Under the pieces are notes generated by a model. The model worked only from the letters and a program-made list of their open reading frames with translations, made no database searches and was not told the origin of the DNA. A stretch of DNA of 8,618 bases from Burkholderiales bacterium (GTDB lineage: Bacteria; Pseudomonadota; Gammaproteobacteria; Burkholderiales; Burkholderiaceae_C): positions 1 through 8,618 of the forward strand of contig CANGHQ010000055.1 in NCBI GenBank assembly GCA_947453585.1, written 5' to 3'. The position numbers and the translations under genes were made by a program. Shown piece by piece: positions 1 through 7,278 of this stretch; position 1 is the stretch's first letter, and every line of letters begins with the position of its first letter.

Positions 1-782
1 GACATGAAATTGCGAAAACCGCTAACACCAGCTTGCGTGCTTTCATCAAAGTCTTCGGTCTCGGGCAAATCAAAGCCCGGGTCGCCTTGGGTCACCACCA
101 CAATGCCGGCGGCTTTTTGCGCCTTGGCGGCTTCGAATGACGCCATCATCCAGGCCACATTGGCCGTGTCGCGGTCCAGGTATTCCGCGTTGGCCGCGTC
201 GCACTGGGCGTTGTCGCGGGCGCTCTTGTTTTTGCATTCCTTCTCGCTCATCACCACGTTGTTGTTGCTGCCGGGCTGGTTGATGCCAACAAACACCACA
301 CCGCCGTGGCTAAAGCGGGTGTTTTCCACAAACTTCTCGCCCAGCTTGCCTTGGTGTTCCAGCGGCAAAGTGGTTTGGCCCAAGCTGTTGGCGGTGGGAA
401 ACATCACCTTGCGGATGTGCGCCAGGCGCTCCAGCGTGTCATAGCCACCGTTATTGGTGCGGTGGCAATCGGTCCATTCGTTATCGCCTGGCACGTAGAC
501 CACGGGCTTGACCAGCGTGTTGAACATTTGGAGCGCGTCGGTGTAGACATCGTCGGTGCACTTGGAGCTGCCGTCCTTGATGTCGCCGTCATACAGCGAA
601 AACGAGATGTCCGACTGGTTAATGCTTTGCAGCACGGCGGGCAGCTTGGGGTCGTCTCCCGCCTTTTTGTAGGGCATATCGCCCCACAAGCCAAAGCTGA
701 AGGACTTGACGGTTTGCGCAGCACAGGGGCCCGATGCCAGGGCCAGGGACACCAAAGACAAAGCGGCAATCCGAACGAACAT
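1..782 (-). CDS. Secreted calcineurin-like metallophosphoesterase, 3' end off the window
   Basis: Reading the minus strand from the ATG at 782 gives an uninterrupted frame of 260 codons to the window edge, so the C-terminus is missing. GGAG at 789-792 lies 6 nt upstream of the ATG and supports this start. Residues 1-22 form a signal peptide (short basic start, hydrophobic core, small residues before QTV), so the enzyme is probably periplasmic or exported. Metallophosphoesterase-like motifs follow in the right order: GDMPY at 34-38, YDGDIKDG at 64-71 and PGDNEW at 98-103, the last matching the GNHE block of the superfamily. VVVTQGDPGF near 228-237 resembles the later metal-binding block. The D-x-H histidine of the classical first motif is absent (D-M-P instead). 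C75 and C106 sit beside the active-site motifs, and C183/C194 could form a disulfide. The substrate is unknown; a phosphate ester is expected. The porin gene is divergent, and a Pho-box-like site lies upstream. Confidence 0.85.
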   Translation of the reverse strand, partial: MFVRIAALSLVSLALASGPCAAQTVKSFSFGLWGDMPYKKAGDDPKLPAVLQSINQSDISFSLYDGDIKDGSSKCTDDVYTDALQMFNTLVKPVVYVPGDNEWTDCHRTNNGGYDTLERLAHIRKVMFPTANSLGQTTLPLEHQGKLGEKFVENTRFSHGGVVFVGINQPGSNNNVVMSEKECKNKSARDNAQCDAANAEYLDRDTANVAWMMASFEAAKAQKAAGIVVVTQGDPGFDLPETEDFDESTQAGVSGFRNFM

Positions 783-829
783 AAACAGCTCCAAAAAGTA
801 AAAAGACTGGGAAACGCTAAATCCCCCAT

Positions 830-847
830 GTGACAGCGTGATGACCC
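830..847 (-). promoter_or_regulatory. Possible Pho box (PhoB site) upstream of the phosphoesterase
   Basis: On the minus strand this 18-bp stretch reads GGGTCAT, then CACG, then CTGTCAC. The known Pho box is two 7-bp CTGTCAY-type repeats separated by 4 bp. The second half matches fully and the first at 5 of 7 positions, with the correct 4-bp spacer. TAGCGT (819-814, minus strand) starts 10 nt after the box, where a -10 element of a PhoB-dependent promoter would sit, but it is a weak match. The spacer is not AT-rich as in the consensus. The position 48 bp upstream of a predicted phosphoesterase gene makes phosphate-starvation control plausible, but this is inference. Confidence 0.4.
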
Positions 848-1014
848 AGGTGTCCCCACAACACAAACCGTTCCATTACCGCAACAGCGTAAAAGCTTCA
901 CGAAAAATTCACGGGATCGTCACCTAAAAATTCAACACTAGGCGCTGTCGATTCAAACCCACAGTGGTTTATTGAATTTTGGCAATACGTTTTAACCCTT
1001 AGAAAGTCTGATCC

Positions 1015-2262
1015 ATGAAAAAAAATCTCATTGCTGTCGCAATCATTAGCGCCTTCGCCGCCAACACCGCAATGGCGGACGTTGCTGTGGGACCATTTTC
1101 CGTTTACGGCGTCGCCCAGTCGGCCATTGAAAACGTGAATATTTCTTTCGCAGCAGGCCGCTCGACTGACAACACCACCGATACCAGCAAAACCAGCCAA
1201 ACGCGTTTGATGGACCAAACATCCAAGCTCGGCTTCAAAATTGCCCATGACCTGGGTGATGGCATGACAGGCCTGGCACAAGTCGAAAGCCGCTTCTACT
1301 TGGGCAATGGCGGTAACAACACCCAAGACAAGGCAGAAGTTGGCTCACGCAATACATTCGTTGGCTTGGCAAGCAACAACTTTGGCACGGTTCGCCTTGG
1401 CCGCTATGACAACGCTTACAAGCAAAGCTTGAAAGCAGCAGCACCGTTTCTGTACAACAACATTAATGACGCCAGCGCAGAGTACGGCGACAAGCAAATC
1501 CTGAACCGTCTGGGCGCCCGCCAAGGCGACATGGTCGCATATGAGTCTCCAAAAGTCAGTGGTTTCCAAGCTCAAGTGAGCTACAACATGGGCAAGGATA
1601 ACGACTACGGTCTCGGTGCAGCAGATTACTCGCTGGCATGCGCGACGACCAAAACGTGCGGCACGCCCGCGATACCCAATGTGGTGGCTCAAATGCCAGG
1701 TACTCTGATGCCACAAACCGCATTGAGCCTGGCTTACGCCAACGGCCCAGTGACCTTTGCATATGGCTACACCACGATCAGCAATGCTGCTTGGCAGCTC
1801 GACGCAAGCAGCTCCTCCAAAGCTGCTTACAACACCACAGCAGGTGCATCATTCGGCCTGAGCGCTCAGGAAATTGGCGCGCAATACACCATCGGCGAAT
1901 ACTCGTTCGGTGGCGTATTCGAAACAACCTCCTCCAACATGGGTGGCGTGAGTACCGCGAAAAACTTCGACCAGACGCAACGCACCTACGCATTGATCGG
2001 CGCCTACAAGAGCGGACAGCATGAATTCCACCTGCGTTACGCACTTGCTGACAGCGTGAGCGGCACGACCAAAACGGACACTGGCGCTACGCAATACAGC
2101 CTGATGTACGCTTATGACCTGAACAAAAGCGTGAAGTTTGTTAGTTCGTACACCAGCGTGGTGAACCAAGCAAATGCCAAATTCACGTCGGCTTCTGCCT
2201 TCGCGGTAGACACGGGTGCAACTATGACCCAAGTCGCCATTGGCTTGGCAGCGTCGTTCTAA
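1015..2262 (+). CDS. Gram-negative trimeric porin (outer membrane diffusion channel)
   Basis: This 415-residue protein has a clear Sec signal peptide (residues 1-21, ending A-M-A) followed by a mature start DVAVGPFSVYG, typical of first beta strands in beta-proteobacterial porins. Residues 111-131 contain the family-typical block with VGLASNNFGTVRLGR, preceding the segment expected to form the constriction loop. Alternating hydrophobic strands and polar Asn/Thr/Ser-rich turns run to the end, and the last residue is Phe, the usual signal for outer-membrane assembly by the BAM complex. The family forms 16-stranded barrels in trimers that let small solutes through; selectivity cannot be read from sequence. 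Length is slightly above the usual 330-400. C209 and C215 are close together in a predicted loop, uncommon for porins and perhaps a small disulfide loop. The ATG has only a weak purine-rich upstream site (AGAAAG). The gene stands alone and ends at a strong terminator. Confidence 0.93.
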   Translation: MKKNLIAVAIISAFAANTAMADVAVGPFSVYGVAQSAIENVNISFAAGRSTDNTTDTSKTSQTRLMDQTSKLGFKIAHDLGDGMTGLAQVESRFYLGNGGNNTQDKAEVGSRNTFVGLASNNFGTVRLGRYDNAYKQSLKAAAPFLYNNINDASAEYGDKQILNRLGARQGDMVAYESPKVSGFQAQVSYNMGKDNDYGLGAADYSLACATTKTCGTPAIPNVVAQMPGTLMPQTALSLAYANGPVTFAYGYTTISNAAWQLDASSSSKAAYNTTAGASFGLSAQEIGAQYTIGEYSFGGVFETTSSNMGGVSTAKNFDQTQRTYALIGAYKSGQHEFHLRYALADSVSGTTKTDTGATQYSLMYAYDLNKSVKFVSSYTSVVNQANAKFTSASAFAVDTGATMTQVAIGLAASF

Positions 2263-2294
2263 GCGACACTAACCCTTTAGTTTTCCAAAGTTTT

Positions 2295-2325
2295 ACGGCC
2301 ACCCTTGCGGGTGGCCGTTTTTTTT
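2295..2325 (+). terminator. Rho-independent terminator of the porin gene
   Basis: A perfect 9-bp stem CGGCCACCC/GGGTGGCCG encloses a TTGC loop and is followed by eight T residues (2318-2325). An A-T pair at the base can extend the stem. It begins 32 bp after the porin stop. On the opposite strand the hairpin is followed by TAAAACTTT, so it may also weakly stop transcription coming from the acetyltransferase gene on the minus strand. Confidence 0.95.
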
Positions 2326-2384
2326 GGCTCCAGCAAACCCTGCGCCCATCAATGCCAGGGCTTGCCGCGCACGCTGAACCGCGA

Positions 2385-2942
2385 TCAGTCCAACCACTTC
2401 TGCAAAAACTGCGCGCTCCCCGCTGCTGGGTCGAGCTGGTATTGGGCAAAGCCCAGGCGCGTGTAAAGCCGCAACGCGCCTAGGTTCCCCGACAAGACCT
2501 CCAAGGTCAGCTTGCAAGCGCCCCGCTCTTTCGCAATGGCGTGCACCAAGGTAAACATGCGCTCTGCCACGCGCTGGCCTCGATAGGTCGGCAGCACCAC
2601 GACGTCATGCACATTGACCAGTGGTTTGCAGGCAAAAGTAGAGAAACCTTCGATGCAGTTAATCAACCCCAGCGGCTGCGTCTCGTCCGCGCTCGCAAAG
2701 GCCAGCACGCTAAACGCTTGCGGGCGTGCAGCCAGGCAGGCGATCAGGTTTTGTTTGGCAAAGTCGCTCAGCGGTTCGCCGCCGCCCATCGGGTCTTGGG
2801 CATAGGCGTCCAGCAACTCGACCAGCACCTGGGCGTGGCGCGGATTGGCGTAATCGGCGCGGCAGACGTACACATCGGCACCCGCCGCCGCGCTTGCTAC
2901 CGTCTCAGGTGATGCGGCACTGGATGGCGCTTGCGCGCTCAT
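2385..2942 (-). CDS. GNAT-family N-acetyltransferase
   Basis: The 185-residue product has the GNAT acetyl-CoA fold signature. Residues 111-128 (VHDVVVLPTYRGQRVAER) form motif A with the beta4 strand and pyrophosphate-binding loop. LTLEVLSGN at 145-153 followed by ALRLYTRLGFAQYQL at 156-170 is motif B with the typical LY..LGF ending. The pyrophosphate loop reads R-G-Q-R-V-A, with Arg where the usual Q/R-x-x-G-x-G/A pattern has Gly. The Ala/Ser-rich first 20 residues look disordered. The start chosen is the ATG at 2942, which overlaps the glmM stop as ATGA; this is preferred over an upstream start because it gives a 4-base overlap like that of glmM with folP. The acetyl acceptor is unknown. As the last gene of the run it is likely co-transcribed with glmM. 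No link to amino-sugar acetylation by GlmU is shown by the sequence. Confidence 0.85.
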   Translation of the reverse strand: MSAQAPSSAASPETVASAAAGADVYVCRADYANPRHAQVLVELLDAYAQDPMGGGEPLSDFAKQNLIACLAARPQAFSVLAFASADETQPLGLINCIEGFSTFACKPLVNVHDVVVLPTYRGQRVAERMFTLVHAIAKERGACKLTLEVLSGNLGALRLYTRLGFAQYQLDPAAGSAQFLQKWLD

Positions 2943-4267
2943 TGCAGTGTGTCCGCTATGCGCTGCGCGCAGTGCAAGGCCTGCGCGGGGTCGCGTGCTT
3001 CCACCATCACGCGCACCAGGGGCTCGGTGCCGCTGGCGCGGATCAAGACGCGGCCGCTTTGCCCCAACTCTTGTTCCACTGCCAGCGTTTGCTCCTTGAG
3101 CGCCGCATTGGCCTGCCAATCGGCGCCTGGACGCAGGCGCACATTGAGCAGGGTTTGCGGAAACAGCGTGACGCCTGCCAGCAAGTCGGCCATGCTTTTG
3201 CCCGCGCGCACGCAGGCCTGCAGCACCTGCAGCGCAGAAATCAGGCCGTCGCCGGTGGTGTGTTTGTCCAGCGCCAGCAGGTGGCCCGAGCCTTCGCCGC
3301 CCAAAATCCAGCCGCGCGCCTCCATGGCCTCCAGCACGTAACGGTCGCCCACCTTGGCGCGCACCAGGTCCACACCCCGGCTTTTAAGGGCCAGCTCAAC
3401 CGCCATATTCGTCATCAGCGTGCCCACTACGCCCGGCAGCGCCTCGCCCCGACCCAGGCGCTCGTCGGCCATCAGGTAGAGCAGCTCGTCGCCGTTGTAC
3501 AGGCGGCCCTGGGCGTCCACCATTTGCAGGCGGTCGGCGTCGCCGTCCAGGGCCACGCCAAAGTCGGCCTTGTGCTCTTTGACGGCGGCCACCAAGGCTT
3601 CTGGGTGGGTGGCGCCCACTTGGTGGTTGATGTTCAGCCCGTCGGGCGCGCAGCCAATGGCGATCACGTCGGCGCCCAATTCATGAAAAACCTTGGGCGC
3701 AATTTGGTAGGCCGCGCCGTGGGCAGCGTCCACCACGATTTTCAGGCCCTTGAGCGTCAGGTCGGTGGCGAATGTGCTTTTGCAAAACTCGATGTAGCGG
3801 CCAGCGGCGTCGTCCAAGCGGCGCGTCTTGCCCAGGCCGGCGGACTGCGCCCATTGCGGCGCAAGCTTGAGCGCCGCTTCCACCTCAAGCTCCCAGGCTT
3901 CGGACAGCTTGGTGCCCTGGGCGCTGAAAAACTTGATGCCGTTGTCCTCAAACACGTTGTGGCTCGCGCTGATCACCACGCCCAAAGACGCGCGCTGCGC
4001 CCGTGTGAGATACGCCACGCCCGGCGTGGGCAAGGGCCCGAGCAAGACCACGTCCACACCGGCCGAGTTAAAACCGCTTTCCAGCGCACTTTCCAGCATA
4101 TAGCCCGAAATGCGCGTGTCCTTGCCGATCAGCACCACCGGGCGCGCCTCGGTTTTGCGCAGCACTTGCCCCACGGCGTGCGCCAGGCGCAGCACAAAGT
4201 CCGGCGTGATGGGCGCCTGGCCCACGGTGCCACGGATGCCGTCGGTTCCAAAATATTCGCGTTTCAT
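2939..4267 (-). CDS. glmM: Phosphoglucosamine mutase
   Basis: GlmM converts glucosamine-6-phosphate to glucosamine-1-phosphate, the step before UDP-GlcNAc for peptidoglycan and lipopolysaccharide. The 442 residues match the usual length of about 445. The N-terminus carries FGTDGIRG (residues 6-13). The phosphorylated active-site serine is S102 in ISASHN (99-104), followed by DNGIKFF. The Mg-binding loop is DGDADR at 241-246, with the three aspartates at 241, 243 and 245 as in E. coli. The C-terminal phosphate-binding motif RASGTEP is at 410-416. The sugar-recognition GEGSGH segment is present. All key residues are intact. The start ATG overlaps the folP stop by ATGA, and the gene's own stop overlaps the acetyltransferase start the same way. 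The folP-glmM pairing is also seen in E. coli and many other proteobacteria. Confidence 0.98.
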   Translation of the reverse strand: MKREYFGTDGIRGTVGQAPITPDFVLRLAHAVGQVLRKTEARPVVLIGKDTRISGYMLESALESGFNSAGVDVVLLGPLPTPGVAYLTRAQRASLGVVISASHNVFEDNGIKFFSAQGTKLSEAWELEVEAALKLAPQWAQSAGLGKTRRLDDAAGRYIEFCKSTFATDLTLKGLKIVVDAAHGAAYQIAPKVFHELGADVIAIGCAPDGLNINHQVGATHPEALVAAVKEHKADFGVALDGDADRLQMVDAQGRLYNGDELLYLMADERLGRGEALPGVVGTLMTNMAVELALKSRGVDLVRAKVGDRYVLEAMEARGWILGGEGSGHLLALDKHTTGDGLISALQVLQACVRAGKSMADLLAGVTLFPQTLLNVRLRPGADWQANAALKEQTLAVEQELGQSGRVLIRASGTEPLVRVMVEARDPAQALHCAQRIADTLQ

Positions 4268-5142
4268 AAGCCCATCTTCCCTTGATAATTTTTCATTGCC
4301 GCCTGCGTGGCCGAGAGTACGCGCAAGGCCTGAACCGTGGCTTGCACGTCGTGCACCCGCACGATGCGGGCGCCGTTTTGCACCGCCAGCGTCGCAGCTA
4401 CCGCGCTGGCCACCACCCGGTCATCCGCCGCAGCACCTGTGACCGCACCCAAAGACGATTTGCGCGACCAACCCGCCAGCAGCGCAAAGCCCGGCGCCAG
4501 CAACTCGTTTTGGCGCGCCAGCAGGCTGAAGTTCTGATCTACCGTCTTGCCAAAGCCAATGCCCGGATCAATGCAAATGCGCTCGCCGTCCACGCCCTGC
4601 GCCACCAAAGCCTGCGCCGCCTGCGCCAAAAAGTCGCGCACCGGCGCCACAATGTCGCCGTCCATGGGCGAGACCTGCATGGTTTGCGGATTGCCGTGCA
4701 TGTGCATCAGGCATACGCCGCAACTGGGGTGCTGCGCCACGATGTGGGAACCCAAAAGGCCGTCGGTCGGGTCAACCCAGCGCAGCGCCCAAATGTCGTT
4801 GATGATGTCCGCACCCATATCTAGCGCCGCTTGCATCACCCGCGGCTTGTAGGTGTCCACCGAAATAGGCACGCCCAGCGTGACTGCGGCGCGCAAGACG
4901 GGCAGCAAGCGCTCAAGCTCTTGCGCCTGTGACAGGGCTTGGGCGCCTGGGCGGGTGGATTCAGCGCCCAGGTCAAGAATGTCGGCGCCCTGTGCGATCA
5001 GGGCCTCGCAATGCGCCAGGGCCGCGCGGGTGCTGGCGTGCTGGCCACCGTCCGAAAACGAGTCAGGCGTGACGTTGACGATGCCCATCACCTGCGGGCG
5101 CGCCAAGTCAATGCGGGTTCGGCTGGTTTGCCAATGGGGCAT
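4264..5142 (-). CDS. folP: Dihydropteroate synthase
   Basis: FolP condenses p-aminobenzoate with 6-hydroxymethyl-dihydropterin pyrophosphate to make dihydropteroate in the cytoplasmic folate pathway; it is the sulfonamide target. The 292-residue TIM barrel carries all standard blocks: VMGIVNVTPDSFSDGG (18-33), LDLGAESTRPGA (57-67), SVDTYKP (94-100), an IINDIWAL block (113-120), CIDPGIGFGKT (190-200), GWSRKS (224-229) and RVHDV (262-266). The Phe in TPDSFSDGG and the Pro in STRPGA are the ordinary residues whose changes are linked to sulfonamide resistance in E. coli, so no resistance is suggested. AGGG lies 7 nt upstream of the ATG. The gene follows ftsH by 64 bp with a hairpin in between, and overlaps glmM by 4 bases. 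Confidence 0.98.
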   Translation of the reverse strand: MPHWQTSRTRIDLARPQVMGIVNVTPDSFSDGGQHASTRAALAHCEALIAQGADILDLGAESTRPGAQALSQAQELERLLPVLRAAVTLGVPISVDTYKPRVMQAALDMGADIINDIWALRWVDPTDGLLGSHIVAQHPSCGVCLMHMHGNPQTMQVSPMDGDIVAPVRDFLAQAAQALVAQGVDGERICIDPGIGFGKTVDQNFSLLARQNELLAPGFALLAGWSRKSSLGAVTGAAADDRVVASAVAATLAVQNGARIVRVHDVQATVQALRVLSATQAAMKNYQGKMGL

Positions 5143-5170
5143 GTGGGCGCCCTAAAAGAGAGGGAAAGTG

Positions 5171-5195
5171 GGGGCGCCTGTTTGCAAGGCGCCCC
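5171..5195 (-). terminator. Perfect hairpin between ftsH and folP, possible weak terminator or attenuator
   Basis: On the minus strand, GGGGCGCCT and AGGCGCCCC form a 9-bp perfect stem around a 7-nt loop, starting 11 nt after the ftsH stop. What follows is pyrimidine-rich (CACTTTCCCTCTCTTTT) rather than a clean T run, so termination would be partial at best. It could instead protect the ftsH transcript end or tune folP expression. The structure is seen directly; its function is inferred. Confidence 0.5.
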
Positions 5196-5206
5196 AGCCA
5201 GGGCCT

Positions 5207-7129
5207 TTAAGCCGCTGTTGCAGCGGGTTCGGGCGTCACGGTGGCAGTCGGGGGACTGCCACCATCGCCAGAACCGGCGCTGGGCACGCGTGGCGACCAG
5301 TCTTTGGGAGGACGCGGCTCTTTGCCGGCCATGATGTCGTCAAGCTGGTCGCTGTCGATGGTTTCCCATTCCAGCAAAGCCTTGGCCATGGCGTGGATCT
5401 TGTCCTGGTTTTGTTCAATCAGGGTGCGCGCCTCCAGGTATTGCTGGTCGATGATGCGACGCACCTCCGAGTCCACCTTTTGCATGGTCTGCTCGCTCAT
5501 ATTGGTGGTTTTGGTCACCGAGCGGCCCAAGAACACCTCACCTTCGTTTTCGGCGTACACCATGGGGCCGAGCGCGTCGGTCATACCGTAGCGGGTCACC
5601 ATGTCGCGGGCAATCGAGGTGGCGCGCTCAAAGTCGTTGCTCGCGCCGGTGGTCATTTGCTTCATGAACACTTCTTCGGCAATACGGCCACCAAACAGCA
5701 TGCTGATCTGGTTGAGCATGTATTCGCTGTCGTAGGAATATCGGTCTTGCGCGGGCAAGCTCATGGTCACGCCCAGGGCGCGGCCACGGGGAATGATGGT
5801 GACCTTGTGCACCGGGTCGCACTTGGGCAGCATCTTGCCGATCAGCGCGTGGCCAGACTCGTGGTAGGCCGTGTTGCGGCGTTCCCCCTCGGGCATGACC
5901 ATGCTCTTGCGCTCGGGGCCCATCAGAATCTTGTCCTTGGCCTTCTCGAAGTCTTGCATTTCCACCAGGCGGGCGTTGCGGCGCGCAGCCATCAGGGCGG
6001 CTTCGTTGCACAAGTTAGCCAAGTCAGCGCCAGACATGCCTGGCGTGCCACGGGCAATCACGCCGGGGTTGACGTCTTGCGCCACCGGCACTTTGCGCAT
6101 GTGCACATTCAAAATCTGCTCGCGACCCCGAATGTCGGGCAGCGTCACGTACACCTGGCGGTCAAAGCGACCGGGGCGCAACAGCGCGGCGTCCAAAATG
6201 TCGGGGCGGTTGGTGGCAGCCACCACGATCACGCCAACATTGGTCTCAAAGCCGTCCATCTCGACCAGCATCTGGTTCAAGGTTTGCTCGCGCTCGTCGT
6301 TGCCGCCACCCAGGCCTGCGCCACGCTGGCGACCCACGGCGTCAATTTCGTCGATAAAGATGATGCAAGGCGCGTTCTTTTTGGCGTTGTCGAACATGTC
6401 GCGCACGCGGGATGCGCCCACGCCGACAAACATTTCCACAAAGTCAGAACCCGAAATGCTGAAAAACGGCACTTTGGCTTCGCCTGCAATTGACTTGGCG
6501 AGCAGGGTTTTGCCGGTTCCCGGGGGGCCTACCAGCAGCAAACCACGCGGAATGCGGCCACCGAGTTTTTGAAACTTGGTCGGGTCTTTCAAAAAGTCAA
6601 CGACTTCCTTGACTTCTTCCTTGGCCTCGTCGCAGCCGGCAACGTCCGCAAAGGTCACGGTATTGGTGTTTTCGTCCAGCAAACGGGCTTTGCTCTTGCC
6701 AAAGCTGAACGCTCCGCCCTTGCCGCCGCCCTGCATCTGGCGCATGAAATACACCCACACGCCGATCAACAGCAGCATGGGGCCCCAGCTCACCAGCAGG
6801 GTCATGAGCAAAGAGCCTTCTTCGCGGGGCTTGACGTCGAATTTCACCCCGTTAGAGATCAAGTCGCCCACCAAGCCGCGGTCCAGGTAAGTGGCTGTGG
6901 TTTTGATGCGGCGCTCGTCGGTGGTCAGCGCGATGATTTCGGTACCGCCCTGGCCTTCCTGGATTACGGCGCTCTTGATGTGTTTGTTACGGACTTCTTC
7001 GAGGAAGTCGGAGTAGCCCAGGGTGGTGCCGCTGGCGCCACTGTGCGAGTCAAATTGCTTAAATACGGTAAAAAGTACCAGGCCAATGACCAGCCAGACT
7101 GCAATTTTTGAGAACCACTGATTGTTCAA
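5207..7129 (-). CDS. ftsH: ATP-dependent zinc metalloprotease FtsH
   Basis: FtsH is the membrane-anchored AAA+ protease that degrades misfolded membrane proteins and regulators. In E. coli its substrates include sigma-32 and LpxC. The 640 residues show a first transmembrane segment (about 8-23), a periplasmic stretch, and a second transmembrane segment (about 106-128). The AAA+ module has Walker A GPPGTGKT (201-208), Walker B IIFIDE (256-261) and the second region of homology ATNRPDILDAALLRPGR (305-321). The zinc site is HESGH (423-427), with D499 in SNDFERAT as third ligand. The C-terminal tail (about 605-640) is rich in Pro, Ser, Thr and Ala and looks disordered. The start is a TTG at 7129-7127. 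It is chosen because the product then begins MNNQWFSKIAVWL, as in related FtsH proteins, and GGAG (7136-7139) lies 6 nt upstream. rlmE precedes it by 149 bp, with a sigma-32-like promoter in the gap. Confidence 0.98.
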   Translation of the reverse strand: MNNQWFSKIAVWLVIGLVLFTVFKQFDSHSGASGTTLGYSDFLEEVRNKHIKSAVIQEGQGGTEIIALTTDERRIKTTATYLDRGLVGDLISNGVKFDVKPREEGSLLMTLLVSWGPMLLLIGVWVYFMRQMQGGGKGGAFSFGKSKARLLDENTNTVTFADVAGCDEAKEEVKEVVDFLKDPTKFQKLGGRIPRGLLLVGPPGTGKTLLAKSIAGEAKVPFFSISGSDFVEMFVGVGASRVRDMFDNAKKNAPCIIFIDEIDAVGRQRGAGLGGGNDEREQTLNQMLVEMDGFETNVGVIVVAATNRPDILDAALLRPGRFDRQVYVTLPDIRGREQILNVHMRKVPVAQDVNPGVIARGTPGMSGADLANLCNEAALMAARRNARLVEMQDFEKAKDKILMGPERKSMVMPEGERRNTAYHESGHALIGKMLPKCDPVHKVTIIPRGRALGVTMSLPAQDRYSYDSEYMLNQISMLFGGRIAEEVFMKQMTTGASNDFERATSIARDMVTRYGMTDALGPMVYAENEGEVFLGRSVTKTTNMSEQTMQKVDSEVRRIIDQQYLEARTLIEQNQDKIHAMAKALLEWETIDSDQLDDIMAGKEPRPPKDWSPRVPSAGSGDGGSPPTATVTPEPAATAA

Positions 7130-7169
7130 GCGAAGCTCCAGTTAGGGCGCAAGAGAAGATACCTTGCCT

Positions 7170-7197
7170 ACATGCGCCGCATTTTAGTGGTTTCAAG
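7170..7197 (-). promoter_or_regulatory. Sigma-32 (heat-shock) type promoter upstream of ftsH
   Basis: On the minus strand CTTGAAA (7197-7191) matches the heat-shock -35 consensus exactly. After 13 bp comes GCGCATGT (7177-7170), which fits the CCCCATNT -10 consensus at all but two positions. The spacing lies within the accepted 11-16 bp. The expected transcript would start roughly 35-40 nt upstream of the TTG start. E. coli ftsH is known to belong to the heat-shock regulon, which supports the reading. Use of the site here is untested. Confidence 0.55.
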
Positions 7198-7278
7198 GCG
7201 CGGCGAGCGACTATTTACATTTATCAGCCACAAGAGCGTAAAGGCTATATGACAAGGCGCAAAAAGCGCGCTTGAATG

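Noticed and set aside
4..833. Plus-strand open frames at the left edge (4-444 and 306-833)
   Set aside because: The minus strand carries an open frame with signal peptide, ribosome binding site and ordered metallophosphoesterase motifs; the plus-strand frames have none of these.
895..1014. Porin promoter and a second Pho half-site toward the porin
   Set aside because: TTGAAT and CTGTCGA are present, but no -35/-10 pair with acceptable spacing and no second half-site at the right distance could be found.
2726..4285. A 519-codon open frame on the plus strand opposite glmM
   Set aside because: It lies antisense to an intact glmM with all catalytic motifs; its translation is low-complexity His/Gln/Ala/Arg-rich, as expected for a shadow of a GC-rich gene.
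5168..6493. A 441-codon open frame on the plus strand opposite ftsH
   Set aside because: It is antisense to the highly conserved AAA+ and protease region of ftsH, and its His/Val/Ala-rich translation shows no recognisable domain.
7254..7273. Hairpin AAG/CTT plus GCGC/GCGC with a T5 loop just after the rlmE stop
   Set aside because: The stem is short with a bulge and is not followed by a T run, so it is not supported as a terminator.
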